NCBI RefSeq assembly: GCF_014905615.1 | Contig: NZ_AQGU01000029.1 | Coordinates: 620,001 to 684,000 of the forward strand | Source: Pseudoalteromonas aliena SW19 | GTDB lineage: Bacteria; Pseudomonadota; Gammaproteobacteria; Enterobacterales; Alteromonadaceae | DNA length: 64,000 nucleotides | Direction of reading: 5' to 3' | Shown: piece after piece, positions 52,703 through 60,155 of the stretch | How the letters are laid out: each line of letters opens with the position of its first letter | Numbering within the stretch: position 1 is the stretch's first letter | Position numbers and translations under genes: made by a program | The notes under the pieces: model-generated | Database searches by the model: none | Told to the model about the DNA's origin: nothing | What the model saw: the letters and a program-made list of their open reading frames with translations, nothing else

Positions 52703-53014
52703 TTAATGAGAATTGTTCAGGGAGTCGGACATCAAGAGAGCGGTAGCCTTTTTTAATATATCCTTTTCTAATTCAATGCGTTGGATTTGTTTTTTAAGTT
52801 CACGGATTTCAATTTGTTCGGGCGTCATTGGTGAAGCTAAAGGTGTCTGACCATTACGTTCTAGCTTTAATTGAGTAACCCACTTACTGACGGTTGATTT
52901 ACCCACCCCCATCGCTTTTGCTGCGTCTTCTTGCGTATAACCTTGGTCTACTACAAGCTGAGCCGTTTCTAATTTAATTGCCGCTGAATATGTTGCGCGT
53001 TTTAATTTCGTCAT
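52703..53014 (-). CDS. IS3-family transposase OrfA (helix-turn-helix)
   Basis: The DNA-binding partner of the IS. MTKLKRATYSAAIKLETAQL is followed by the HTH YTQEDAAKAMGVGKSTVSKW and a C-terminal leucine-zipper-like helix (EIRELKKQIQRIELEKDILK). The ATG at 53014 is preferred over a TTG at 53026. It has 103 residues. Near its 3' end the heptamer AAAAAAG (52754 down to 52748) allows a -1 shift into OrfB. Confidence 0.92.
   Translation of the reverse strand: MTKLKRATYSAAIKLETAQLVVDQGYTQEDAAKAMGVGKSTVSKWVTQLKLERNGQTPLASPMTPEQIEIRELKKQIQRIELEKDILKKATALLMSDSLNNSH
52748..52754 (-). promoter_or_regulatory. Programmed -1 frameshift heptamer A6G
   Basis: On the - strand TTAAAAAAGGC contains the slippery A AAA AAG used by IS3-family elements. 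Slipping back one base changes OrfA's KKATALLMS into KKGYRSLDVRLPEQ, which runs on without stop into OrfB. Confidence 0.8.
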
Positions 53015-53090
53015 TTTTTTACCCAAATTTGTATGCTTATTAGCATAACATTTCTTTCTTAATGGGTGGCCAAAATCACTGTACCACTAC

Positions 53091-53144
53091 AAAATAAAGA
53101 AAGAAGAAATAATTGAACTATGCAAGAAGGAATTGCACCTCTAA
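53091..53144 (+). pseudogene. 3' remnant of the interrupted coiled-coil gene
   Basis: Directly after the IS right end, the frame reads KIKKEEIIELCKKELHL and TAA (53142-53144). Joined to ...EYEGFI at 51825 it gives a smooth, charged helical C-terminus in frame. This supports the IS having split one gene, though the lack of a target duplication leaves some doubt. Confidence 0.55.
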
Positions 53145-53494
53145 AAAATATGTAAGCTAGTTTACCTTATACAACGCGGTAAGTTGGGTTTTCTGTTCAT
53201 TATTGTCGGGTTGTGTGGCTTCGCCACTCACCTGACCTATATAAACGTGGTAGGTTGGATAAACAGAGGGCGTCACCCAACATGATTTCAAATACAGCAT
53301 TGAAAATCAGCCTCTGGCACAGAACCGCCCGTCGGTTCTAACTCATAATTGTCCAAAAACGAGTTTACCCGACCGTTCGCTCTTCGCTCAAATCAGACTG
53401 TCTCAAAGAACAGCAAAGACATCCACTTTAAATTTCAGGAGCCACTAAGGCTACCTATTCTGAATACACATGTTTTGTAGCTTTTTACTATTGT
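53145..53494. other. Gene-free stretch with decayed repeats
   Basis: 350 bp without a credible gene. It contains GTAGGTTGGATAAACAGAGG followed by GCGTCACCCAACATG, a common proteobacterial dyad around GTAGGTTGG/CCCAAC, and at 53339-53369 the second copy of the AACTCAT...ACGAGTT block. Confidence 0.5.
53339..53369. repeat. AACTCAT...ACGAGTT inverted repeat, right copy
   Basis: TAACTCATAATTGTCCAAAA followed by ACGAGTTTAC is a diverged copy of the block at 50914-50942, in the same orientation. The two copies bracket the coiled-coil gene and its IS. Confidence 0.45.
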
Positions 53495-53524
53495 AAACAA
53501 GGCAATACAGTAATTGCCTTGTTT
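53495..53524 (-). terminator. Terminator after the exonuclease-like gene
   Basis: AAACAAGGCAAT / ATTGCCTTGTTT is a perfect 12-bp stem with a 6-nt loop. On the - strand it ends in TTT, about 80 bp past the stop of the leftward gene at 53602. Confidence 0.75.
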
Positions 53525-53601
53525 AAATTAACGATTTAGAAGCAGCACCATCCTAATTTCTATTAGCATCGATACAAGGCCTATACACATCTTGATACCT
53601 A

Positions 53602-54510
53602 TTATTTTTCCGTCGCTATTCTAATCAAAATGGGGCTATGATCTACTTGTGCGTTAGTGGCGCAGCCTATCGCTTTCCCTTGATTATCCATTCCAATATC
53701 ACACCAAATATTATCTAGTACTTTTAATTCTTTAACATGCCAATCCAGCGGCAAATCTCGGACCAATATATAATCAATCCGGCTTTTATCGTAGTATGTA
53801 TGACCCGGTTTATTATCGATGTTTGGATATTTCTCTCGCCATAAATCAATAAAGCCTTGGTCAAAAAAAACCTGCATTTCGCCGCGCTCTGGATCGTTAT
53901 TCCCCCATGGATTATCTCTATCAGCATTAAAATCACCGGCCAATATAACAGGAGCCGAGTCAGAAACATGGTGATTAATAAGCTCTGCAATTGTTTCAAA
54001 ATCACTGAGTCTTGTTGTATCAGTGGGGCTTGTTACAAATGCGGTGTGTGCAGACCAAATCCATACAGGCTTGTCATTAATTAAGTACTTTGCCCCTAAA
54101 ACAGTACGGCCGTGTATCTCTCTAATTATTTTATCAGAGAGTGTTTTGAATTTGCTGGCTAATCCAATTCCATAGCTACCAGCAGAGCCTTCTCCACGCC
54201 CGGGGTATGCCTTATTTTCTGCACACCACATCTTTTGTATATCAAAATCAATATTAGGACGTAATAGGTTATAAAATCCAGAACCACAGCGCTTAACTTC
54301 TTGTAAAGCAATAATATCAGGCTTATAAGAAAGCAACTGCTCCCTAACTTGTAAAAATGGATAATTATTTTTCTGTCCCATTTCCCATGCATTCCAATTT
54401 ATAAGTGTAAATTCTTTTTTTTGAATCTCACAGGCTATTTGATTTGCTAAGCCATAAAAAGGAATTAATAACACGATTAGTATCGAGAATAATTTATATT
54501 GCTTTATCAT
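53602..54510 (-). CDS. Secreted endonuclease/exonuclease/phosphatase family protein
   Basis: An exported EEP-fold hydrolase (302 aa). The signal peptide MIKQYKLFSILIVLLIPFYG is followed by LINWNAWEMG (Asn of the metal site), IALQEVKRCG (Glu metal ligand), WIWSAHTAF, VILAGDFNADRDN (Asp/Asn pair), SRIDYILVRD and a closing VDHSPILI (Asp-His). All catalytic positions of the DNase I-like fold are present. The substrate could be nucleic acid, phospholipid or phosphoinositide-like; it is not decidable here. It stands alone, with a terminator at 53495. Confidence 0.88.
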   Translation of the reverse strand: MIKQYKLFSILIVLLIPFYGLANQIACEIQKKEFTLINWNAWEMGQKNNYPFLQVREQLLSYKPDIIALQEVKRCGSGFYNLLRPNIDFDIQKMWCAENKAYPGRGEGSAGSYGIGLASKFKTLSDKIIREIHGRTVLGAKYLINDKPVWIWSAHTAFVTSPTDTTRLSDFETIAELINHHVSDSAPVILAGDFNADRDNPWGNNDPERGEMQVFFDQGFIDLWREKYPNIDNKPGHTYYDKSRIDYILVRDLPLDWHVKELKVLDNIWCDIGMDNQGKAIGCATNAQVDHSPILIRIATEK

Positions 54511-54823
54511 TTTTATCCTTAACTTTGGTTATATTGGGAGTCAATTAATACAAAGATCAACAAAATAAGCTATTAACGTATAGCGTTGTTATGACAACAA
54601 TATGATTAAGAAAATAAAATGTGTGAAAGCTTAAATGGTTATTAAAAAGTTAATAGCAATCTTGCTTATATGTGGGCTTATTTAATTCGTTAAATTGCGC
54701 AAAGATCTATGTAGGTTGGTATAAATGCAGGGATCATAATAGGTAGAAGTAGGGCGCTTGAAATATCTCGCAATGACGGCGCTTTGAAAAAAATTCAGTG
54801 AGCTATTGGGGAGTTAGCATAAC
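54511..54823. other. Intergenic region with family 2 repeat remnant
   Basis: About 310 bp of AT-rich sequence between two leftward genes. The only structure I can support is the shortened ATACCAA-type repeat at 54653-54722. The promoter of the exonuclease-like gene should be near 54540. Confidence 0.4.
54653..54722. repeat. Shortened family 2 miniature repeat (copy C)
   Basis: Read on the - strand it begins ATACCAACCTACATAGATCT, continues TTTAACGAATTAAAT like copy B (31977), then jumps to the far end (CATATAAGCAAGATTGCTAT). It is therefore a copy with the middle deleted, 70 bp long. Confidence 0.65.
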
Positions 54824-55288
54824 TCATAGCCACTTTTCCAGCACGTAATTAGTAAGTACTTGACCACGAATTTTTACTTGCTGTTTTTTAACTTCTTTAA
54901 AGCCGAAATATTCAAAAAATGGTTTAGCGGTAATACTTGCGTGGCAATATAGCCGATCCATGCTTTCTTTACGTCCAGTAGAGGTTATTGTTTGTATTAG
55001 TGCTTTACCAATACCTTTGCCTTGATGTTTGCAATGGCAAAAAAAGTGATCGATATAACCATCATCTTGAACATCGGCATAACCTACGATTTCACCATTT
55101 AAAATAGCTACAAAAGGATCAATAGCGCTGATCCGTTTATACCATTCAGGCTGGTCATAATCATCAGGAGCCCATGCTTGAACTTGTACCTCTGAGTAGT
55201 CTTTAATGTTCACGTTCCTGATTGTGTTAAAAAAGATTTCTCTTAATGTTAGCTCATCACCATTTTGAAACTTTCTAATAATCAGCAT
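54824..55288 (-). CDS. GNAT-family N-acetyltransferase
   Basis: A 154-residue acetyltransferase. The GNAT core is visible: FVAILNGEIVGYADVQDDGY (beta 2-4) and the acetyl-CoA loop FFCHCKHQGKGIGKALIQTI, followed by MDRLYCHASITAKPFFEYFG and FKEVKKQQ. The start is the ATG at 55288 (MLIIRKFQNGD); a GTG nine bases upstream is also open but unnecessary. The substrate is unknown. It stands alone. Confidence 0.88.
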   Translation of the reverse strand: MLIIRKFQNGDELTLREIFFNTIRNVNIKDYSEVQVQAWAPDDYDQPEWYKRISAIDPFVAILNGEIVGYADVQDDGYIDHFFCHCKHQGKGIGKALIQTITSTGRKESMDRLYCHASITAKPFFEYFGFKEVKKQQVKIRGQVLTNYVLEKWL

Positions 55289-55357
55289 ATGTACCACTTT
55301 ATTTAGCGAAAAATAAGTATATCGCTGTAAGTTACATTTTTAGAAATTACACATAGC

Positions 55358-55987
55358 CTAATATACATAATTACTAATCGAGATATAGTGACAAACACAA
55401 CCAGCTATAACGAATAAATGCCAAATTGCGTGGCTAAATTGGGTGCTTTTAGCACTATAAAATAAAGTACCAACGCTGTAAAAAATACCACCGGCGAGTA
55501 ACCAGTAAAGTGCGTTTACATCAACACGCGAATAAAGTGGGTACACAATGGCCAGTGCAAACCAGCCCATCAGCAAATAGGTGGCGAGTGATATTTTTTT
55601 ATTACCGTTTTTTACAAGTATTTTATAAGCAACGCCTGCAAGTGCTACTGTCCAAATAAAGGTAAGCGTAGCCCACGACCACATGCCGTCTAATGAGAGT
55701 AATAAGAAGGGAGTGTAAGTACCCGCGATAAGTAAATAAATAGCGCAGTGATCGCACTTTTTATAAAAGTCTCTTAAGCCTGGTTGGATACTGGCGTGGT
55801 ACAAAGTGGATGACAAAAACAGCACAAATAGGCTGCTGCCATAAATTGCAGTACTAACATATGCTTTAGTGCTGGTGGCTTGGCTAAATAAGTCCCAGAT
55901 AACAAATACGGCAAAAATAATACCTAGCGCATGACTAATAACATTGAGTTGTTCTTCTTTACGAGAATAGGGCGCTTCTAGCGACAT
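55358..55987 (-). CDS. Hemolysin III / PAQR family membrane protein
   Basis: A seven-helix inner-membrane protein (209 aa). Family signature: EEQLNVISHALGIIFAVFVI at the N-terminus, SSTLYHA with the Ser/His metal residues, KKCDHCAIYLLIAGTYTPF with the Asp, and a closing FSHAIWHLFVIAGCVCHY with the two His. The ATG at 55987 is chosen because AGGATC lies just upstream; a more distal in-frame start at 56047 lacks support. In bacteria such proteins affect membrane homeostasis; true haemolysis is doubtful. Confidence 0.92.
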   Translation of the reverse strand: MSLEAPYSRKEEQLNVISHALGIIFAVFVIWDLFSQATSTKAYVSTAIYGSSLFVLFLSSTLYHASIQPGLRDFYKKCDHCAIYLLIAGTYTPFLLLSLDGMWSWATLTFIWTVALAGVAYKILVKNGNKKISLATYLLMGWFALAIVYPLYSRVDVNALYWLLAGGIFYSVGTLFYSAKSTQFSHAIWHLFVIAGCVCHYISISNYVY

Positions 55988-56171
55988 AACAGATCCTACC
56001 ACTGTTGGAATGGATTTTAGTGTACAAGTGTACGCTGAAATTTTCAATCTAAGTTTTGAGTCATACTGAAGCGCCTTATTTAATAAACGATTTAGCTTTT
56101 ACTTGATTTTAAAGAAAATTAATTCACTATGCTTACCTCTACTATAATCTAAATGATGAGTTGAAATAAAC

Positions 56172-56522
56172 ATGAAAACAGATTTAAAAGCAGCTTTACT
56201 TACTGCTGTTGTTTATCCTGGGGCTGGGCATTTTTCTTTAAAAAAACACTTAATAGGCGCCATTTTTGCGGGGGTATTTTCTGTACTGTTAATTTTAACT
56301 CTTCAGGATATATTTGCGATTGCTCAGTGCACTGCAAATGAAATTGTTTCGGGTAAAATTCCCATGTCGGTGACGGCTATTTTAAATGCTGCACATGAAC
56401 CGTCAGATGCATGCGCTAAATTCGCAGAATATAAGTATTTACCTTTAATGATTGTGGTTTGGGTCTTGAGTATTGTCGATGCATATCGTTTAGGTAGAAA
56501 AGTTCTGCCCGTTAAAAAATAA
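56172..56522 (+). CDS. Small integral membrane protein (116 aa)
   Basis: Not firmly recognised. Three hydrophobic segments (AALLTAVVYPGAGHFSLKK with the next, LIGAIFAGVFSVLLILTLQD, and LPLMIVVWVLSIVDAYRLG). The YPGAGH near the N-terminus and the closing VDAYRLGR resemble small DUF-type membrane proteins whose N-terminus reads PGxGH and whose C-terminus reads DAYR. No partner gene is coupled to it. Function unknown. Confidence 0.7.
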   Translation: MKTDLKAALLTAVVYPGAGHFSLKKHLIGAIFAGVFSVLLILTLQDIFAIAQCTANEIVSGKIPMSVTAILNAAHEPSDACAKFAEYKYLPLMIVVWVLSIVDAYRLGRKVLPVKK

Positions 56523-56739
56523 GCTCCTTAATCGGAACTCAAATAATAGATGTAAACTTTAACTAAAAAATAGTCAAAAAATTAAAATATGTGGCTAAAT
56601 TAACGAGAGGTGAATGGTTGTAATTAAGTGGTTTTACTAAAAGTTATTTAATTACAATTGGTTATATTTTATTTTGATGTTGGCATATCCCTTGATTGTA
56701 TAACTATGTCTAAACAATACACAAACAAGGAATACCATT

Positions 56740-57012
56740 ATGAAACATTCAATTAAAATCGCTATGGCCAGTTTATTAGTATTAGGTTCTTCGCAAATAC
56801 ACGCAACAGAAGTTGACCTAGATGTAGCTAGCATAGTGTCTCAAAGTGTAGCTAGCTACGTAAATCAAACTACATTTGAGCTTGAAAAATCTGTAAAAGA
56901 AACGCTTTATTTTGATGCTAAAACTATTTTAGATGGGTTATTAGAGGCGCCTACTGTAACGAATAATACAGTGTCTGAAAATACTGATGCTAGTGTTAAA
57001 AACGTCAAATAA
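56740..57012 (+). CDS. Small exported protein (90 aa)
   Basis: Not recognised. The signal peptide MKHSIKIAMASLLVLGSSQI is cut near IHA, leaving a ~67-residue acidic, Ser/Thr/Val-rich protein without Cys (VDLDVASIVSQSVASYVNQT). AAGGA stands 8 nt before the ATG. A 37-codon gene follows after 21 bp with its own ribosome site, so the two may be expressed together. Confidence 0.65.
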   Translation: MKHSIKIAMASLLVLGSSQIHATEVDLDVASIVSQSVASYVNQTTFELEKSVKETLYFDAKTILDGLLEAPTVTNNTVSENTDASVKNVK

Positions 57013-57033
57013 ACCATCTAAAGGATTAAAACG

Positions 57034-57147
57034 ATGAGCAGTGAACTTGGATTATTTGCACTAATGTTAGCACCAGTAGTAAGCATGATCAGCGCTTATT
57101 ACTCGGTTCAAATATTTAAATTTATGGGTGGTTGGTTTAATATTTAA
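57034..57147 (+). CDS. Very small membrane protein (37 aa)
   Basis: ATG at 57034, stop TAA at 57145-57147. The product reads MSSELGLFALMLAPVVSMIS, then AYYSVQIFKFMGGWFNI. One hydrophobic helix spans about residues 6-26. AAGGA lies 8 nt before the ATG, the same spacing as its upstream neighbour. Its position 21 bp after that gene and its ribosome site support translation, but 37 codons is close to chance length. Confidence 0.5.
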   Translation: MSSELGLFALMLAPVVSMISAYYSVQIFKFMGGWFNI

Positions 57148-57187
57148 CTAATTATATGGCAGGTAATTAATTCGAATCATTTAAAGC

Positions 57188-57217
57188 TGATCGACTTAGC
57201 AAAAGCGCACGTAAATA
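57188..57217 (+). promoter_or_regulatory. Putative ECF sigma (RpoE/ChrR-type) promoter before Lon-domain gene
   Basis: TGATCG (57188-57193), 18 nt, then TAAATA (57212-57217). It matches the TGATC -35 known for RpoE of the ChrR type and has the same spacing as the promoter at 57835. It lies 31 bp upstream of the Lon-domain gene. Confidence 0.55.
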
Positions 57218-57248
57218 AAGGCAGAGTGTTTGAAATAAGTAGATTTTT

Positions 57249-57827
57249 ATGAAACGTGCGATTTTTCCATTACCGATTTTTATTTTACCAGAAGGCTACA
57301 CGCGATTACGCATATTTGAACCTCGCTATTTAAATATGGTTAAAACCGCGTTAAAAAATAATACAGGGTTTGTGCTTTGCACGTTTGAGCATGACACACC
57401 ATTTAATATTAGCGCACAAGGCTGCCTAGTTGATATTATTGACTTTGATCAAGACGATAACGACGTGCTTTTAATTGATGTATTTGCATCACAAAGCGTG
57501 CAAATAAACGATGTTTACCAAGACGAGGACGAACTACGACATGGTCTCGTTTCACAATGTAACACGCCTTATTGGTACAAAGATTCTAACAACGAAATTG
57601 GTGAGAACGACCGCTTACATGATGCGCTAAAAAGTGTATTTTTGAGTAGCCCAGAATTAAACACTTTGTATAAGCAAACACACTTCAATAAGTTGCCTTG
57701 GATTGCCGCCCGCTGGCTTGAACTGTTACCTATATCTATTGAGAAAAAACAGCAACTTGCGTTTGAGACAAACTTTGATAACTTACTCCGTTTCCTCCAT
57801 ACTGTAATTAATAACGAATTTGCCTAA
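57249..57827 (+). CDS. Lon substrate-binding-domain protein (stand-alone LON_SB)
   Basis: A 192-residue protein made only of the Lon N-terminal domain: IFPLPIFILPEGYTRLRIFEPRY is the classic opening, then FVLCTFEHDTPFNISAQGCL and the DVLLIDVFASQSVQINDVY strands, ending in a small helical part. It has no ATPase or protease domain. Such proteins may act as adaptor or substrate-binding factors. The TGATCG-N18-TAAATA promoter upstream suggests it belongs to the regulon of the sigma factor that follows. Confidence 0.88.
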   Translation: MKRAIFPLPIFILPEGYTRLRIFEPRYLNMVKTALKNNTGFVLCTFEHDTPFNISAQGCLVDIIDFDQDDNDVLLIDVFASQSVQINDVYQDEDELRHGLVSQCNTPYWYKDSNNEIGENDRLHDALKSVFLSSPELNTLYKQTHFNKLPWIAARWLELLPISIEKKQQLAFETNFDNLLRFLHTVINNEFA

Positions 57828-57834
57828 ATTTTTA

Positions 57835-57863
57835 TGATCCTTAACTAATTATTGCCCGTATTA
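57835..57863 (+). promoter_or_regulatory. Putative autoregulated ECF sigma promoter
   Basis: TGATCC (57835-57840), 18 nt, then TATTA (57859-57863), 33 bp before the sigma gene ATG. TGATCC is the -35 known for the RpoE-ChrR system, whose sigma gene is autoregulated. Confidence 0.6.
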
Positions 57864-57896
57864 CATTACACAAAAGCAATAACGGGGTAAATTATT

Positions 57897-58520
57897 ATGG
57901 TAAGTCAACAACAAACACTACGTTGTGAACCTAATACAGGTAAGTATACTGCCATGCCAGAAACGCCTAGTTCTGAACTAATGCAAGCATTAATAGCGGT
58001 TGCACAAAATCGTGATAAGAAAGCATTCGCTTATTTATTCGAGTATTTTTCGCCAAAAATTAAACGCTTTGGGATAAAGCAATTTGGTGTTGAAGCGCAA
58101 GCCATGGAGCTTGTGCAAGAAACACTAACATCTGTTTGGCGCAAAGCGCATTTGTACAACAGTGAGAAAGGGGCTGCCACTACGTGGGTTTACACCGTTA
58201 TGCGCAACGCCTCGTTTGATATGCTTCGTAAAATGAAGAGTAATAAAGAAGAAAATATAAGCGAAGATATTTGGCCGCTGTTAAATGATTCTGAAGATAC
58301 AAACCATGAATACAGTGATCACTTAGAAGATCAACAAATTAAACGCTACCTTGATAAACTACCAATCGCACAAAGAGAGGTAGTCAGAGGGGTTTATTTT
58401 CAAGACATGTCGCAAGAGCAATTAGCTCAGCAACTTAATATTCCAGTAGGCACGGTAAAATCACGATTACGTTTAGCCTTGCAGAAATTACGTAATGAAA
58501 TGGGAGATAAGCATGATTAA
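57897..58520 (+). CDS. rpoE: ECF sigma factor of the RpoE-ChrR type
   Basis: An alternative sigma factor (207 aa). Region 2 is visible (KKAFAYLFEYFSPKIKRFGI, then ELVQETLTSVWRKAHLYNSE and TTWVYTVMRNASFDMLRKMK), as is region 4 (AQREVVRGVYFQDMSQEQLA, QQLNIPVGTVKSRLRLALQK). It is followed directly by a ChrR-like anti-sigma gene (8-bp overlap), so it belongs to the group that responds to singlet oxygen or related photo-oxidative stress. The gene order downstream (photolyase, flavin enzyme) supports this. It is preceded by a TGATCC-type promoter. Confidence 0.9.
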   Translation: MVSQQQTLRCEPNTGKYTAMPETPSSELMQALIAVAQNRDKKAFAYLFEYFSPKIKRFGIKQFGVEAQAMELVQETLTSVWRKAHLYNSEKGAATTWVYTVMRNASFDMLRKMKSNKEENISEDIWPLLNDSEDTNHEYSDHLEDQQIKRYLDKLPIAQREVVRGVYFQDMSQEQLAQQLNIPVGTVKSRLRLALQKLRNEMGDKHD

Positions 58521-59193
58521 ACATCACCCGAGTGAAACTTTAATTACAGAGTATTGCTCAGCATCGTTAAGCGCTTCTTTGAGCTTAGCTGTGTCTATCC
58601 ACGTTGATATGTGCCCTGTATGCCAAGCAAAAGTTGCTAAAATTGAAGCAAGTAATGCAAATGAGCTATTTAGTGAGCAGTCGACTCAATTTGAGAAATC
58701 TCATACCGAGCAATCTGAGTCATTTGAAGAATTTGAATTAAACCTACTAGACATGATCACATCTGACAATTCGATTGATGAAGTCTACGAAGTTGCACCT
58801 GTGTCTATTAAAGTCAATGAGCACAAATACCAACTGCCACGTGCTTTAACACGTATTTCCCACAGTAAATTTACGCAAGTAGGTAAATTAGCTCGCTCTC
58901 GTGTTGCGCTTGACGATGGAGCTCTACGTTCTAGCTTGCTGCATATTGATGCGGGTGGCGAAATACCAGAGCACACACACACAGGATTTGAGGTCACATT
59001 ATTATTAGATGGTGAATTTAGCGATGAAGAAGATAGCTACGTTCCAGGTGATTTTATATGGCAAGATGGTAGTCACCAACATACCCCTTTAACAAAAGAT
59101 GGGTGTTTGTGCTTTACAGTTGTCAGTAGTGCACTACATTTTAATAAGGGCTTCAGTAAGTTACTTAATCCAATAGGTAACTTGATTTATTAA
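58513..59193 (+). CDS. chrR: ChrR-type cupin anti-sigma factor
   Basis: A zinc-dependent anti-sigma factor with an N-terminal ASD and a C-terminal cupin. The HxxxCxxC zinc motif is in IHVDMCPVCQAKV; the cupin metal residues are in HTHTGFEVTLLLDGEF and GSHQHTPL. In Rhodobacter ChrR the cupin senses the signal and the ASD holds RpoE. The start at 58513 (MIKHHPSETL) is favoured by GGAG 8 nt upstream; the in-frame ATG at 58495 lies deep in the sigma gene. It is 226 residues long, close to ChrR. Confidence 0.9.
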   Translation: MIKHHPSETLITEYCSASLSASLSLAVSIHVDMCPVCQAKVAKIEASNANELFSEQSTQFEKSHTEQSESFEEFELNLLDMITSDNSIDEVYEVAPVSIKVNEHKYQLPRALTRISHSKFTQVGKLARSRVALDDGALRSSLLHIDAGGEIPEHTHTGFEVTLLLDGEFSDEEDSYVPGDFIWQDGSHQHTPLTKDGCLCFTVVSSALHFNKGFSKLLNPIGNLIY

Positions 59194-59201
59194 GAGAATC
59201 T

Positions 59202-60155
59202 ATGCAAACAGATACAATAAAAATAGGTATAAGCGCCTGCTTAGCAGGCGAAAAAGTTAGATTTGATACGGGTCATAAAAAATCAAATTTTTGTATGGAC
59301 GAGCTAGGAAAACACGTTGAATACACGCGGTTTTGTCCTGAAGTTGCGGTAGGTTTACCGATCCCTCGTCCAACCATTCGTCAAGTGAGAGTGGGCGATA
59401 CCATTAAAGTATGCCGTCCTGATGGGTCTGGTGAGGTTGGTCAGCAACTCACCGAATATGGTAAAAAAATTGCAACTGAACAAGCCAAACAATTAAGCGG
59501 ATTTGTATTTTGTGCTAAAAGCCCAAGCTGCGGCATGGAACGCATTAAAATATATAACGAAGCAGGAACAGGGAATACCTCTGAAGGCATTGGTTTTTTC
59601 GCTGAGCAAATAATGAAGCACAACCCGTTATTGCCATGTGAAGAAAACGGACGTTTAAACGACATGCATTTACGTGAAAACTTTGTAATGAGAATTTACG
59701 TATTCAAAAATTGGCAAAAGTTAGTGCAGGAGCCGCTTACGGTTCATAAGCTTACTCAATTTCATTCTCAGTATAAGTATTTGTTAATGGCTCATAATTA
59801 TCAAGCTTACCGTGATTTAGGTAACTTATTGGGAACTTACGTCGGCGACGACATTAACGCACTTGCAGATGAGTATATTTTAGGTTTAATGACAGGCCTT
59901 AAAAAACCAGCTTCTCGCAGAAACAATTGCAACACGTTGATGCATTTACAAGGTTACTTTAAAAAAGAGTTATCGAAAGTAGAAAAACAAGAACTTCGTG
60001 ATGCAATCGACGAATATCGCGAAGGTTTGGTGCCTTTATACGTTCCACTTACCTTGTTAAAACATCACTTGAAGGTTCATCCAAATGAATACCTTGAAAA
60101 ACAGGTGTTTTTTAACCCTTACCCTCATGACTTAAAACTACGATTTGGTATTTAA
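59202..60155 (+). CDS. DUF523-DUF1722 fusion protein (YbgA-like)
   Basis: A 317-residue fusion. The N-terminal DUF523 part has KIGISACLAGEKVRFDTGHK, VCRPDGSGEVG and CAKSPSCGMERIKIYNEAG; the C-terminal DUF1722 (YbgA) part begins near residue 190 (LTQFHSQYKYLLMAHNYQAY). Such proteins are very often found beside photolyase genes and in ChrR-type sigma regulons; the Cys pattern of DUF523 suggests metal or FeS binding. It is 8 bp after chrR, and its stop overlaps the photolyase start by 1 bp. Confidence 0.9.
   Translation: MQTDTIKIGISACLAGEKVRFDTGHKKSNFCMDELGKHVEYTRFCPEVAVGLPIPRPTIRQVRVGDTIKVCRPDGSGEVGQQLTEYGKKIATEQAKQLSGFVFCAKSPSCGMERIKIYNEAGTGNTSEGIGFFAEQIMKHNPLLPCEENGRLNDMHLRENFVMRIYVFKNWQKLVQEPLTVHKLTQFHSQYKYLLMAHNYQAYRDLGNLLGTYVGDDINALADEYILGLMTGLKKPASRRNNCNTLMHLQGYFKKELSKVEKQELRDAIDEYREGLVPLYVPLTLLKHHLKVHPNEYLEKQVFFNPYPHDLKLRFGI

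Larger units (their letters stand above)
51826..53090 (-). mobile_element. IS3-family insertion sequence (~1,265 bp)
   Basis: Ends are imperfect inverted repeats: TGTAGTGGTCAACTAATTTT (with GGCCAC next) at the left, and the complement of the right end, GTAGTGGTACAGTGATTTTG (with GCCACCC next). It encodes an orfA/orfB pair on the - strand. No 3-bp target duplication is evident (flanks ATC and AAA). It lies inside the gene that starts at 51127. Confidence 0.9.

Noticed and set aside
53145..53350. Possible integron attC or CRISPR-like repeats near GTAGGTTGG
   Set aside because: Only one imperfect dyad is present, with no regular spacing, no integrase and no cas genes.
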